Part shown: one piece after another, positions 26,376 through 38,200 of the stretch | How the letters are laid out: each line of letters opens with the position of its first letter | Numbering within the stretch: position 1 is the stretch's first letter | NCBI GenBank assembly: GCA_019614645.1 | Contig: JABWDB010000001.1 | Span: 29,815,501 to 29,879,500 of the forward strand | Length of the DNA: 64,000 nt | DNA from: Stratiolaelaps scimitus | Lineage: Eukaryota; Arthropoda; Arachnida; Mesostigmata; Laelapidae | Direction of reading: 5' to 3' | The notes under the pieces: generated by a model | The model's database searches: none | Seen by the model: only the letters and a program-made list of their open reading frames with translations | Told to the model about the DNA's origin: nothing | Translations under genes and position numbers: made by a program

Positions 26376-29300
26376 AACACAGTCCACTCTTATAGTGCTT
26401 GTTTTTCTCTAGATCACTGAAGTCCACGTAATGGGTTCACCAGCGAGATCAACCACGAGTTCTTATTACACTTCCCCGCTTCGACGATCGCGTCACCAGT
26501 TCATGCTAGGGATATTCAGGCACACTTAGGCCAAACCTCACAACGCGGGTAAGGTCAACAGACAACACGAAAGCGTATGTACGGCTCTGTGTGGCAACGT
26601 GTGCGTTGGCAACCAGATGATATAACTATTTCATTTGCTTTGCACTATGTTGTCTGTCTACCGGACAGCTTACCTCGGTCCGTATGTCTGTTCATCATTA
26701 ATATGACGTCTCTCATACGCTCAAATATGTCGGTACGTGCTCGCTACGGGCTGTCTCGAACGCCGGGGCTGGGCAGAGGGTCAGAGACACGACGGGTTAG
26801 CAAGAGGTTCCACAAGGCCAGAGGGTGATAATAGGTAGACGAACTTCGTGGACCTCGAAGTGAAAGTCAGTTGGCTAATGAAGCCAACGAGATGGAACAA
26901 CAGCACCTTACATATGACTAGTATCGTTCTTCATTCCAACTCAGTCTTTCCCGCTGTCCGCCCATGGTATAATATTATTCTTCCGTATCGTCTCTTCCCC
27001 GTTGACAAGGTCCATACATAACAACGTGTTGTGCGCTTGTCTCTCAACATGTCTTAATATGAGGACTACTAATAGCGATTGTAATTAAGGTAAATAGCGC
27101 CTGTAATGGTAAGTGAGAGCGGGCAGGGCAAACGCGTGAGTTATGCAAATATACATTATATTCGGCGCTCATAGAATTAGATGGGTTGACTCATCGTGAG
27201 GGGATCTTGTCTGCAAACCGTTAATTCTCAATGGGAATAGCACTCAGCTTTGTATGTAGACGGCAGCCAAGCTAAAAAAAATGGAATTAACGCACAAAAT
27301 TATATAATAAAATTACGTACGCTTGTTTTGCTGTTAAGTATTTCTTCGTGTGAACGATTTATAGAGGAAATACAATATTGGCTAGGAGTGACGTTACATG
27401 CGTTTCTACGGTGATGAATATGGATCGATTATGGGGTTAAGTTCATAAAGGAGCTGGGTAGTGCATCTCAGGAGCTCTTGTACTTAAAATAACTTTAAGA
27501 GCGAGACCATTAGTGGCCTTCGTCTTCACAGCCTGAAACCTAGTCGCCTACACTCAAAACGATATTATATGGCTGATAGGCCTGAACTACAGAGCCCTTG
27601 CTTTCTTACTGGTATACATTTAGCCGCCTGAGCCGCTGTATGGCTATTCGCGATTTTCTCGCTGTTGACACCGTTACATCGCTCTGTTGTTGGGTTCGCA
27701 ATTTTCGATTCACGGGATTTTTTATGCAAGTATCTGAGCTGCTGAATTCTATATTGAGAGAGTTCCCACAATATCACATGTTTGTCAATCAGATTTGCCG
27801 ACAAACACCGCGATAGCAATAGCAATAACAACAACAACACGCAGTCATCGTGCACGCTGAGGATACGACCTACTCTGAGGGGACAGCGACGGATGATCCG
27901 GGAATCGATGAAGGCCAATATGTCTATGCAGAAAGGTCAGAGGGTGAACTGAAAGGGATCAAAGGGTTCGGAACAGTTGCTGATATCAGGTCCATTGCAG
28001 GGTAGGTATCGGATCAGTGAAGCGAGTCTGAGCGATGTGCTCCGGATAGGTCGGGTACTTCACGCACCGGTTAGCAGTTGGATACACGACGTAAAGGAAG
28101 GCCGCACCGTACAGTGTATATCGTGCATTTGCCTTTGCTGGCTAAATCGTTCATGGTGTTGTATGCGAATAATAAGAAATATTGGCTATGCGCATGTCGC
28201 CACAATCCCCGATGCGGTCAAGCGCCAGCGTCTGAACAGATCCGTAGGATGTTCAAAATCAACTTATTTATGGAACGATCGGACCACGTTGGGCAGCATT
28301 TGACGAAGGGGCGAACCTATGAAGGGGGGCGAACATGTTGAACACTTGTTTCTTGATCTGACTCGCCACTGGCCGCCGATCGCTAGCAGACGTCGTGATT
28401 AGCGAATGGCGACACCAGCTTTCTTTTTCGTGTGAGCCGAAATTGGAGTCTCAGGAACTTGCCCTCTTCGTGGCTTTGTTTGTCATCTTCACTATTTGCT
28501 CTACGACGATTTCGAATGTGAGGAAAGTCTATATCGCAACTGGTGAGAGAGGCTAAGAGACGAAGACCAACAGGTCGCAGATCATGACCAATCTACATCC
28601 GGGTATAGCTGGGCAGAAGTCAGCTACAACCGGATATAGACCAGCTGCGCCAGGAGTATCGAGGGTCTTTGATTCACGCAACTCTTCAGAAGCTACCCTT
28701 TGCAAGGGAACCCTTTCCAACAAAAACATCTGGGCTACTGGAACGAATCGGAATCCTTATGAATCTTGCGTCAAAGATTTTGGTGGGTCAAAGAGCAGAT
28801 ATCACTAATGGCCACACGTCATGTTCTGGCATGGGTAGAATAAGATGTCATGTTGAATTCTCCAGTAGGGCAGCGAATCGAAAAAGAATGCCTATTGACA
28901 AATTGATGATCTCTGTTACACAGCAGATGCTCATTCTCGCAATCAGAAAATTGCTGTACCCTCAGAGGACACTGCATGTTTAACAAAAGCTTGTTACAAC
29001 TAGAAAACCGAAGCTTTCAGCAATGCTCGCTCAGTGCGATGCACACAGCTATTGGGACCCGGTCGAACGTGCGAGCGTGTGTTCGTTAGCTTGCAGAGCC
29101 GTGAAGAGTCGAGACAACGTGGTAATGTTTTTAATTGACGTAAATAAAAAAAACAGGGTCGATGGATGTACGCTTTGCATTTGAGACAAACGAGCTAAAT
29201 TATACATCGGGTCAACATGTAGTCGGGTGATCCCGAGAGAAGAAAACGATCACTCTACAGAGCAGTACATTATATCTTCATCAGCTATCCGTCATGATTT

Positions 29301-32300
29301 TGCTTCACTTAAACAACAGGCTATGGAATCAGCCAAAGTCTGGTTGTGCACCCCCTCTTGAATGTCTAGCGAGAACGCTCGAAGACACGTCCTGTCTACA
29401 GTATACAGCAGAACACCTTACCGAATACCAACAGCATCAACATCTACTTAGAAGACACCCCTACATCTTCTAGGGCGTCCCGCCCGCGTTCAGCCTTTCA
29501 CGCCGTGACCCCTGCTGCAAAAAAAAAGTAACGACGATATAAAGTGCACCATTAGGCTGGGCTATTCATCTGTCCGTCGATGGGCAAGCATATACACACG
29601 TTAGCATACAATAGTAGTCGTACAGACGTGCAGCAGTGACGTGGCGGCGCTCCAGCCGCGCGAATAAGCCCCAAGCAGTTCGTCAGCAGGGCAGCGGGTC
29701 AGGGAGGCTGAGAGCCATGGCAGGGAGGCTGCCTTCTGCGTGATGCGTGGTGACCTCCTCCCATTCGCCTTCATGAGCCCGTCCGCCATGGACATGCGGA
29801 TGACGAGCATTGTGTTCGGCGGTTCGTCGTTTTCAAAGAATACAACAAAACTACTCGTAGGCAGCAGGCCGCGGCTGGCACGCTACGGCGGCTTAAGTGT
29901 GTGCCTTCTCTATCCCCACAGCACCCCACACCCCTTGGGCCATTGTGCGCTACTGCAGGCCAAGTCAGTATGTAGGGTGAGCAAACGCGAACGGGCCGAG
30001 GGAGCAAGCTGCAAAGGGGAACTGTCTGCTTGATGCTCCGGATGAGTTGTGCGGCGGCGGCGCCGCTCGGTAAGTTCTGCCGGGCGGCTCGCTGGGTGCG
30101 TGGGCGCGGGAGAGGGCGAAGTGACGCGGATTCAACATAGCGACGAACGATGTCGTCAACGCGGAACCGAGCTCAGCTCAGATCTTCGCTGCTCCGGGAT
30201 CAACGACGTGTCAAATATGAACACGCGCGGATGAGGACGGAACGACATATGGACGTACGGCAGAGTGACGAAGATGGCGTAGTGGGCGCTGCCACGCTGG
30301 CGTCTTGAGGCCGGGTACATCTATCGAGTTAGAACTCTCCAACAATTACTTTGCGTGTCACCTTCGAGGAGGTGAGATGGGTGGGCGAGATAATGAACCG
30401 GGGGACGAAGCAGACAAATATGACGAAAAAAAAACACGATGAACTGTGGCGTCACGGGCTTACGTGCGGGTTTGTGCAACGACGAGGAGCGCGTCCACGG
30501 ACACGTCGTTGATACCTTAAGTCGGACTCTAGCTTTAAAAACTTTTCTTAACTTCGCCATGAATCGGTGAGCAGCCGCTGCAGCTGCTGCGGTCCAAGTC
30601 AGTGCGTCGGCGAAGTTTAGCTATTATGATTTTATGTACTAATCATCTATCGACAAGAGTTGGGAGAGCGCACTCACGCTTCGGGGGGTGGATTAGATCA
30701 TCATCACACCTCGCTGCCAGCGTACCCGAACCGTACGACAAAGTTGTCAATTGACGACTAAATTATATATATATATATATATATATGCATGGTGTATTTG
30801 TGTATTTCAACCTGCCTGTCGTCGAGGATACTATTTTACCCACATAGCCATGTATCGCCGATCTATATATATATATATATGTATATATAGAAGATCATTG
30901 AACGCTTATATTAGCTCTTGTCCGTTATTCGACGGTTTTTCTTTGCTATTTGCTATCTGATTTATTATATTTGGATCTAATTTACTCCACCCATACATTG
31001 TTAATCGATGAAGTGAAAGCAGCCGGTCGGCAGACATACGCCACTGAGCTGGAAGGAATCTACTAGATGAGTAATCAAAAAGAAAAAAAATCAACCAATA
31101 ATCTGAATCCGATATATCGGAAAAAACACGTTTATCTAGTTAAGAAGAATATCTACGCTGTAATCGACGTCATCATATTCGAAAGTATATTCTTATCAGG
31201 TTCTTGTCAGGTGAAGCCCGCGACGCCTGCACTCTAAGCCTAAAACCTGTTTGTCAAGCAAGCTCTGCTTTTTTTTCTTTTATTGCCGCTCTTTTCACGC
31301 ACCCACATAAATATACGTTTATTGTAATCTACAGTGTAACGTTATGTGACGGTGTTGAATGTTGTACGTTCGTATAGCAGCACACAACCGCGTCGGGGTT
31401 CAACCCGCGTAAGAGTTCATTTTTCGCACACTTAATTTACAGTAGTATTTACTCTCGAGCCCTGGGACGTGGTCATATTCGGATCGTTATATTCGGGCAT
31501 AGCTCGAAATTCGATGGAAGGTCGCGAAATGTAGCGGAGCTACTCCACATGTGCTGTGCTAACTGCTCATTCTTCTGCTGCCAAACTGATCCTATGCGTC
31601 GCACTCGAGAGACAGCTTTAAGCTAGGAGGGATCATACTTATATATTACTCGCCTGAGCGAAATCCCCGTATCACAGGCTTTCCGCTTCGGCGAGACAGC
31701 CTCGCCAGCTGGAACTTTAGGGCAAAGTGTCTGCCCGAAAGAGCTATGCTCCTATCTAATTTGTTATTCTACCTCTGCAGCATTTCATTTTATTTAATTT
31801 CATCCTGTGATATTTGGAGTATTCATATTTTTAGTAGTTAACTAATGGAAGGTGCAACTGGTGAACGACGCGGCATGTCATCCAAACTTGCAAATGTAGT
31901 CCTATAGAAGGGGCGCCTTGAAGTCGAGTTACAAACGTAGGCTGTAGTGAGTGTCTTTGCAGAATAAAGTAATCTGAGGGTGAGAATATTTGCTGTTGGT
32001 AATACGCCGGATTGGTCCGCGACGCTTGCAGAGAGCTAGCGTATCATCTCATAGGGAATCGGTCAGACATATATTTGTTTATTTATGAAACTGCAATTAT
32101 ACAAACGCTTAAGCTTTCTCGTTAAATGGTGCTACCGGAAGTGTAAACACCACACCCGGCCTGGCAGGATGAGTATCTAACTAAAGTGGATATTAATATC
32201 ACAAATCGAATAAATAGTCAAACGGAACTACCAGTAAGACCATGCTTCGAGTGTATACATATTTATATATTTATAAGATACAAGGAGTAGTATATAGATA

Positions 32301-32438
32301 CGGGGAGTTCGACCAGTTTCAAAAAAGCATTATTCTCGTGGTGGCCGCCATCGACACAAGAGGTGGAGAGGAAGCAGCTAGAAATATTAATTAGTAATTA
32401 ACCTGCTAATTCTCTGTAACGAATCGATCCAATTTCAG
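18925..32438. other. Noncoding or unidentified exons upstream of the GT92 core
   Basis: If the exon at 694-781 belongs to the GT92 gene, this stretch must hold the missing luminal exons. Two weak candidates end on a whole codon at a usable donor: 24982-25032 (ends PPLYMA|GTAAGA) and a frame ending at 26681 (YVVCLPDSLPRS|GTATGT). They are alternatives and neither is convincing. The stretch also has (TA)n tracts at 26341-26372, 30764-30786 and 30863-30890. A reading frame at 25141-25424 contains a hydrophobic segment of about 28 residues but no recognisable domain. Confidence 0.35.
26341..26372. repeat. (TA)n microsatellite
   Basis: Sixteen uninterrupted TA units; simple repeat. Confidence 0.95.
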
Positions 32439-32559
32439 TTGTCCCGATTCGCCGAATTCGTCGAGATGCATCGTCTACTGGGTTATCAGCACTTCTTTTT
32501 CTACAACCATACCATCGGGCGGCAGGTTGGCGCCCTCGTTAATCACTACGTACAGCGAG
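32439..32559 (+). CDS. GT92 glycosyltransferase, exon with start of catalytic domain
   Basis: The acceptor is AATTTCAG at 32431-32438 and the donor is GCGAG|GTAAGC. The exon encodes 40 residues plus the first base of a Gly codon: LSRFAEFVEMHRLLGY, HFFFYNHTIG, then VGALVNHYVQR. In GT92 (DUF23, Pfam PF01697) the domain starts 'vC..Pl......l..FiElyrllGv.hf.fY......v..vL.yY...G.v.vlpW', and every part of this exon fits. The split Gly codon is completed by GT from 44017, giving YVQR-G-IATVLPW. GT92 proteins are Golgi type II membrane enzymes; the studied nematode member GALT-1 adds galactose to core fucose of N-glycans. The acceptor for this protein is not known. The preceding Cys-Pro-Leu block of the domain must be in an earlier exon. 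Confidence 0.9.
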
Positions 32560-33512
32560 GTAAGCAGATACACCCATACAAGTAAGGCATCTCGTATGCT
32601 CGTTTATAGGCTTTGTTGTTATTGTTGTGCGTCGATCCGGTGCCTCAGAAGACCGGTGAAGAGTTCCGCTGCTATAGCACGGACACGAGACAACTTTTTG
32701 ATACGTTTAGTAATAATTGTAATAATAATAATAATTGTAAAAAAACCTACATCTCGACTGAGCGCACGGCGCTGTTCGTTAATTGCGTTCAGCATCGATA
32801 TTTTCTCGAAGTCAATGGTCCTAATCTGCGATACAATCAATAAAGAGTGAAAAGCCATAATGGTAATGACATCGGTCGCTTCATGTGTTCGCTAAAAGAC
32901 GAAACAACCGCTGGAAGCGCACGCTAACAAGGGTTTTCCATAGAAGAAGCTTCTGATCGTTCTGAAGCAGATTAGTATTATTTAAAAAGCCATAGTTCGC
33001 CTATTTAGTTATAGCCTCTCCCTCTCTTCCGGATCTCTTCACTTTCATCTGGAAAAGTCGAGTTCAGTTCCCTCGCAAAAATCTACCTCTCCTTCAAGTC
33101 TTGCCTATTTGAAAATTACAATAAATATAATGATATGGCAATGCTAATGAGAGCACAGTCACGGGAGACGATAACTTTACTGTAGTATTTCGGAGTTTTG
33201 AAACGATAGTACACCCGTTTGACAGCTCATTAACGGGACGTGATCAAGGACGATGCGTAGCCTGAAACAGAGTCGAAATTGCCGTTCGCGTTTCTCACTG
33301 CCCCGCTGAAAATTCATACGCCAACCAGCGACAACATCGCCTATTCTAAACCATACGCATATATACATGACCGCGTTTGAGCTTTGAACTACGGGTTGCC
33401 GATGGCTGATGATGACAGCGACGCGATGATACATGTCGAGGCATTAATCTCACATACAACATCACATTTGATTGCATCTGCTAGTGTTAATAAATGCATT
33501 TCCATACATATA

Positions 33513-34196
33513 TTAGGCTGTCCGGATCAAACTGTCCGCTCGATAAATTCCAATAAGTTTTGAACTAAATTAGTTCAAAAGGCGACTGGTTTGTTGCGTA
33601 TAAGTCTTCAAATTAGATGTCGAACACTCCACACGCATTTTCATCTGCTCAGCACTCAGTATATAGGGAACCCATTTTGCATTGATTTTCTTCATCTTCA
33701 GTATATTGGTGACAATTTCATGACATGTCACCCGAGGAATCACAGTTTCAGCCGACAAAGACCTCATGGACCAAGCTCTAGTTAGCTCACAAGCTGCCTT
33801 GATTCTGTCAATCCGTTCGTTCCTCGTTGCACCTTATTTGTGGTCCCCGCCTCATGGTCATCAGTGTCCAAATTTCCACTGTTAAATCGCTTGCACCAAC
33901 TTCGCACCGTTCGCAGGCATAAGGCAGACCTGCTGTACACGTTCACTAATTTTCGATGGATTTCAGCTGGAGGGTGTTTTTGGAGAAACAAAAACTTGAT
34001 GTTTTCCCGTTGATTTTTGGGGGAATTTGATTTTTTTGCTGTAGTGTCCATCTTTCTGATCGTATCAAAAGCACTCAGTGTTCGAAAGGAAGCCACATTC
34101 CTGCCGCGTGCCCACTCCAAAAATGAACGCATTGTATCGCGTAGTTCGGATTGTGCGCCATTCGAATGGAGGGACAGTTTGATCCGGACAGCCTTA
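33513..34196 (-). mobile_element. Internally deleted mariner element, 684 bp
   Basis: The ends carry AGGCTGTCCGGATCAAACTG (33515 on) and its exact inverse up to 34194, a perfect 23-bp match, flanked by TA on both sides (33511-33512 and 34197-34198), the usual mariner target duplication. The minus strand encodes the N-terminal half of a mariner transposase: a helix-turn-helix region at 34132-33782 (NIKFLFLQKHPPAEIHRKL, then VRSWCKRFNSGN), and after a frameshift near 33770-33782 the block VTCHEIVTNILKMKKINAKW, then VPYILSAEQ (33767-33570). The sequence then passes into the right terminal repeat. The whole DDE catalytic domain is missing, which explains the length of about half of a full element. 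A perfect 11-bp palindrome (TTTTGAACTAA with one-base centre) lies at 33558-33580, near the deletion end. Confidence 0.9.
33570..34132 (-). pseudogene. Mariner transposase, N-terminal half only, frameshifted
   Basis: Two overlapping-frame pieces: residues 1-116 from 34132 to 33782, then 65 residues from 33767 to 33570. Together they cover the DNA-binding domain and the linker (WVPYIL, matching 'RWVPhLLt.eQ' of mariner proteins). No catalytic Asp is present in either piece. The family differs from the pair at 5.6 and 50.5 kb, because both terminal repeats and helix-turn-helix sequence are different. Confidence 0.85.
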
Positions 34197-35199
34197 TATC
34201 TATATGGATATATACAAATACAAAGTGCATGTCATATTTAATATATGAAAAACACATACATGACATTAAACCTGTCTTCTGACGTCGAATTTATTCGCAG
34301 CCTCAACGAACGGGGGCGCGTTTGGCGCATGGATCATACCTTCAACCATTCGATATCCAAACATTAGCCGGTGTTAGCCGTGGGCGTCACTGCGGCAGCA
34401 GCAGTAGCACACCTAAATGATTATTAAACGAAACCACCCATTGCAGAGCTTGTGTAGAAATTATATCAGTTCACCCCGTACACTTGCTCAATCGTGGCGT
34501 AGATAATTGGCTTATAGCGATACTTGCGGACTGAGGAATGATTACTAACCATGTACAATGTAACCTGGGAGTGGTACAAGGACAGTCTACATTTATCAGC
34601 GCGTTTAATTCTAGGTTCGAAATGAGGTCCTCGCATTTTATCTACGACACCAGGCGAGCTGCAAGTGAAGCTGACTCGAGCTCGCATTTAATCTGTAGCC
34701 GGATAAGCGATGGCTTCAATTCTGCCATTTGCGGGAATCGTTGGCTTTTGTTATAACCATATCGATGTCTTGATTTTCAGCGGAATCAATTAGGTTCGCG
34801 ATTCCGCGCAACGATTCCGTCCCATATTGCTGTAGGCCTGTACCTATTCGCATGAATTCAATTCACGTGGTTTGTTTATCTTGTAAGCAGTGATTATTAA
34901 TTTGGGTAACTAATTGCGCTAGCTTTTGCGAGAGCCTCACAGAGGGCCCACTGCCTGCGCCGTCGTCGAACCTGAAATCCCCCAAATTAGGCCGGAGTGG
35001 TGGAGAAGCGCGTCACCCCCAGCCAACGGTCGCATAAAAATCCCACAGTGCAATAATGACGGTGGGGTTGCTGGCAGCGGCAAGCAGATGGATGAAGTGA
35101 TGCAGTGCAAACGTGTCACTAAACAACCTGGACAGGTCAGTCAATTGGCGCGGGACTATTCCCGAACCCAAATAGGCTGTACAGACTCACAATCCGCAT

Positions 35200-35240
35200 G
35201 GCACTCATTGTCACAATTTGGCAATGAGTGCCAAATTGTG
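35200..35240. repeat. Two overlapping, mutually exclusive perfect hairpins
   Basis: GGCACTCATTG (35200-35210) pairs perfectly with CAATGAGTGCC (35222-35232). CACAATTTGGC (35212-35222) pairs perfectly with GCCAAATTGTG (35230-35240). The two 11-bp stems overlap so that only one can form at a time. The site is inside the 11.5-kb GT92 intron and no gene feature explains it. Confidence 0.85.
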
Positions 35241-38200
35241 GCCAACAGAATATTTGTAGCATGCTGCTGCTGCTTACGAGTGCCAACGGAAATGTCGACT
35301 ATTTTAGTACTAAACTAGCCACTTCGTCGAGGGATCAGTCGAGTGGTCTCATTTAATACCTACCAATACGAAGTGAGGTGGAAGAGGTTTGTCACGTCGA
35401 AGAGATTTGTCCTTGCGCAGGACGAATGCCGCTATTCCCTCACGTTGAGCTGTCGTCCTACGCCCCGCTGTAACTGTGACACCGGTCATGCTCGGGAGAA
35501 GACATCTGAAACGTCGTCTGTGGGGATTCACTCCCGAATTCGTTCTCTTTCCTCGTTCGGGAATGCGTTTGTTCAATTAACTCCACAGTGATGTTTCCCA
35601 GCTAACGTCAGCCAGGTTGCTCTCTTCGTACGAGGGAAGCCGAAACAAATAGGCTCCACGGACAGCTGGCTGGTGGCGATGCGAGGACGACTTAAGAACC
35701 TTGTCTGCTCTCTGAGCCTCTCTTCAGGTTCCGTAGACGTTTTCTAACGCTCCCGACCTCAGGCGCCTCCCCCCCCCCGACTCTGTGTCTCATCTTCGTT
35801 CACTCTCTACTGTTCTTGAGAGTACGCAGACGCGATACAGTGACAATATTTTCAGCTAGGCGGATCCCTCTGTAGCGGCCGGTCTCTCCTTATCAATGGC
35901 TGCGGCTGTCGAGCTGCCGGACTGGTAGCTCGGTGCCCGGGATAGCAGACGTGTATCGCGTTTATTATTAAGCACAACAAGCCCCGATTGTCCCCAGCCA
36001 GCTTATCTAAGCAAACCTCCTAACCTGAAATCGTTATCGGCTTCGCCTTGGGCACAGAGTAGCTGCCGTCGAAGTAGAGTAATCAATGAACAAGCCTTGC
36101 GTAGCATCCGCTAAAAGTACCAAAATGTAGTGAATATTCAATGGGGCGGTGTCAACTGAACGCAGGCAGTGCACTGCCAAACATCGAGCTAGTTTCGAAT
36201 ATAAGTGACATGTTGGGAGCCCCGTTGTGAAAGTGATTACTACCAATTCGGTATTTTTACACGTTTTCAACTAATGCGTAAAGTTTCAATAAGCACATAC
36301 GACTGTACATATAATGCCACCCACCCGGAAAGTGTAGCTGTGGGCCCATGAGGGTGTGGAAGAAAAGATTCGTCGCCCGAAACGGCGACGGCATTAACTC
36401 TTTGTGATTAATAAGCGTCATGCTCGACATTGTTATCATCGTCATCACTCTGCTGTGACAACCGTAATTGCCGCGTTAATGACAAGAAAACAACGGCAGT
36501 AGTAGTAGTACTATTATTAGACTCATCAGTACGATGTTGATGGCCTCTACCATCGCCTCCTTTACCGTTGTCATTCGCCTTCATTTCTTCCTCTTGTGTC
36601 CGTCTTCTTTTATCTAGTTCATCTAATTCATCTCTCCCCCAGAATTTCCGCTCCGTTCGCGACCTATCGCGGCCTCGCATCCTACCTATGACACTGTTCT
36701 GTTCGCCTTAAGTCGATAGTCTGGATAGGCAGGCATTTGCAGACATACATATGTCCCGTTACATCTACCCATGGGCTTCTTCCACGCTGCCACGTCGTCG
36801 TGGCGGGGGTCTGTGGGGGGGGGGTAGTTAAGCCGAACAGTCGTGGATGGCGTTGGTCCCGCGGTAGGCGACTGCCTCCGACGCAGAGCCTTAGCGACCA
36901 AAGGCCTCCGTCACCGTGGCCCATTTGGCCTCGTCAAATGGTTCCGCTGCTTCGCCGGCCCTAGCTACCACTGGCACGGTAAGCCTCCACCACCGCTCTC
37001 GGCAGCAGCCTCGCCGACCACAAGTCACGTTTTTCTGCTGCTCGGTCGAGGTCCGTTGCGGCTTCGTGCGATAGGGCCCTCTGTGTGTATGAGCGTGTGT
37101 ATGTGTTTGTGTAAGGCAACGCCGTATACACAAGTGGCCGCATGGTTACGGAACGAACGTAATGGACAGACCGAGATACGACGGCTGTGGCCGGGGCAGG
37201 CGGGAGTGGTCGTAGAGTTATATCTACATCTACGATGCGTATATCTGCGTTAAGATTTTCCTACACAAACCTTCTCTCCCTCCTCCATCGGTGTCCCCTT
37301 TATTTCTATGGACGCGGCTTTATTTCTATGGGCTCGTACATTCTCGTCTCTTTTTCTCCATTTCGGAAGTTCTTTGCTAGCAGACACCGGGGAAGAGATG
37401 TGCTCGCACACACTCACTTGTACACACTACAGGACTTCTAGCTGTCAACGATCCTGATATGACTATGCATTCAGCTGGTTGCTCGCCGAACACTCGCGAG
37501 GACAATGACAGGGAGTCAGGCATACACCTATCACGTAGTTCTATTGCTTATTCCGCGACGGGAATAAACAACAATGGCCAGGCAGGCCTGCGCAGAGATG
37601 CGCCTGACAGACCGTCGCTGTCAAAGGCTGTCTTCAATGCCTTCGTCGGGCGTGATATGCAATCGAGTTGTAAAGGTGGCTTGGCTTATGCCGCGATGAT
37701 AGCGTTCAACCATGGCGTATAGGGACATCGACAGGACAGTGTCGTACCCATAGCAAACGGCGCACCTATCCATGGTAAAGGGTCTACACCTTGTGGTATC
37801 CTTACGTGTCCTAGATACCTATTGATACTAGAACGGTCGAGGTCGGTGATCGTGACCTCTGTGACCACCAGGCAGTGCGGAAGCCATCCTATATGAGAGA
37901 CCTTGCGTGTCGATACTGCATCGTGATGCATCGCATTGCCTGCACAGGACTTGCTTCTATATTCGGCTAGTCGCCGTACCGTGTCGCAGGCGAATCCGCC
38001 AGTGGTTCGGCCGGCCCAGGACGGCTACAGCAACGCGGTAGCAACGGCTAAAAGTCGACCCACAAAGGGTGCTGTTGGCCGCCTGGGTGGCGGTGATTGC
38101 CAGAATATCGCCACGGGAGAATCGGTTGTCTTTGACAGTCGACACTGCTGGATTCGAATCTACCCATAGTGTGGCTGTGAGGAGCGGGGATTTCTGTCGT

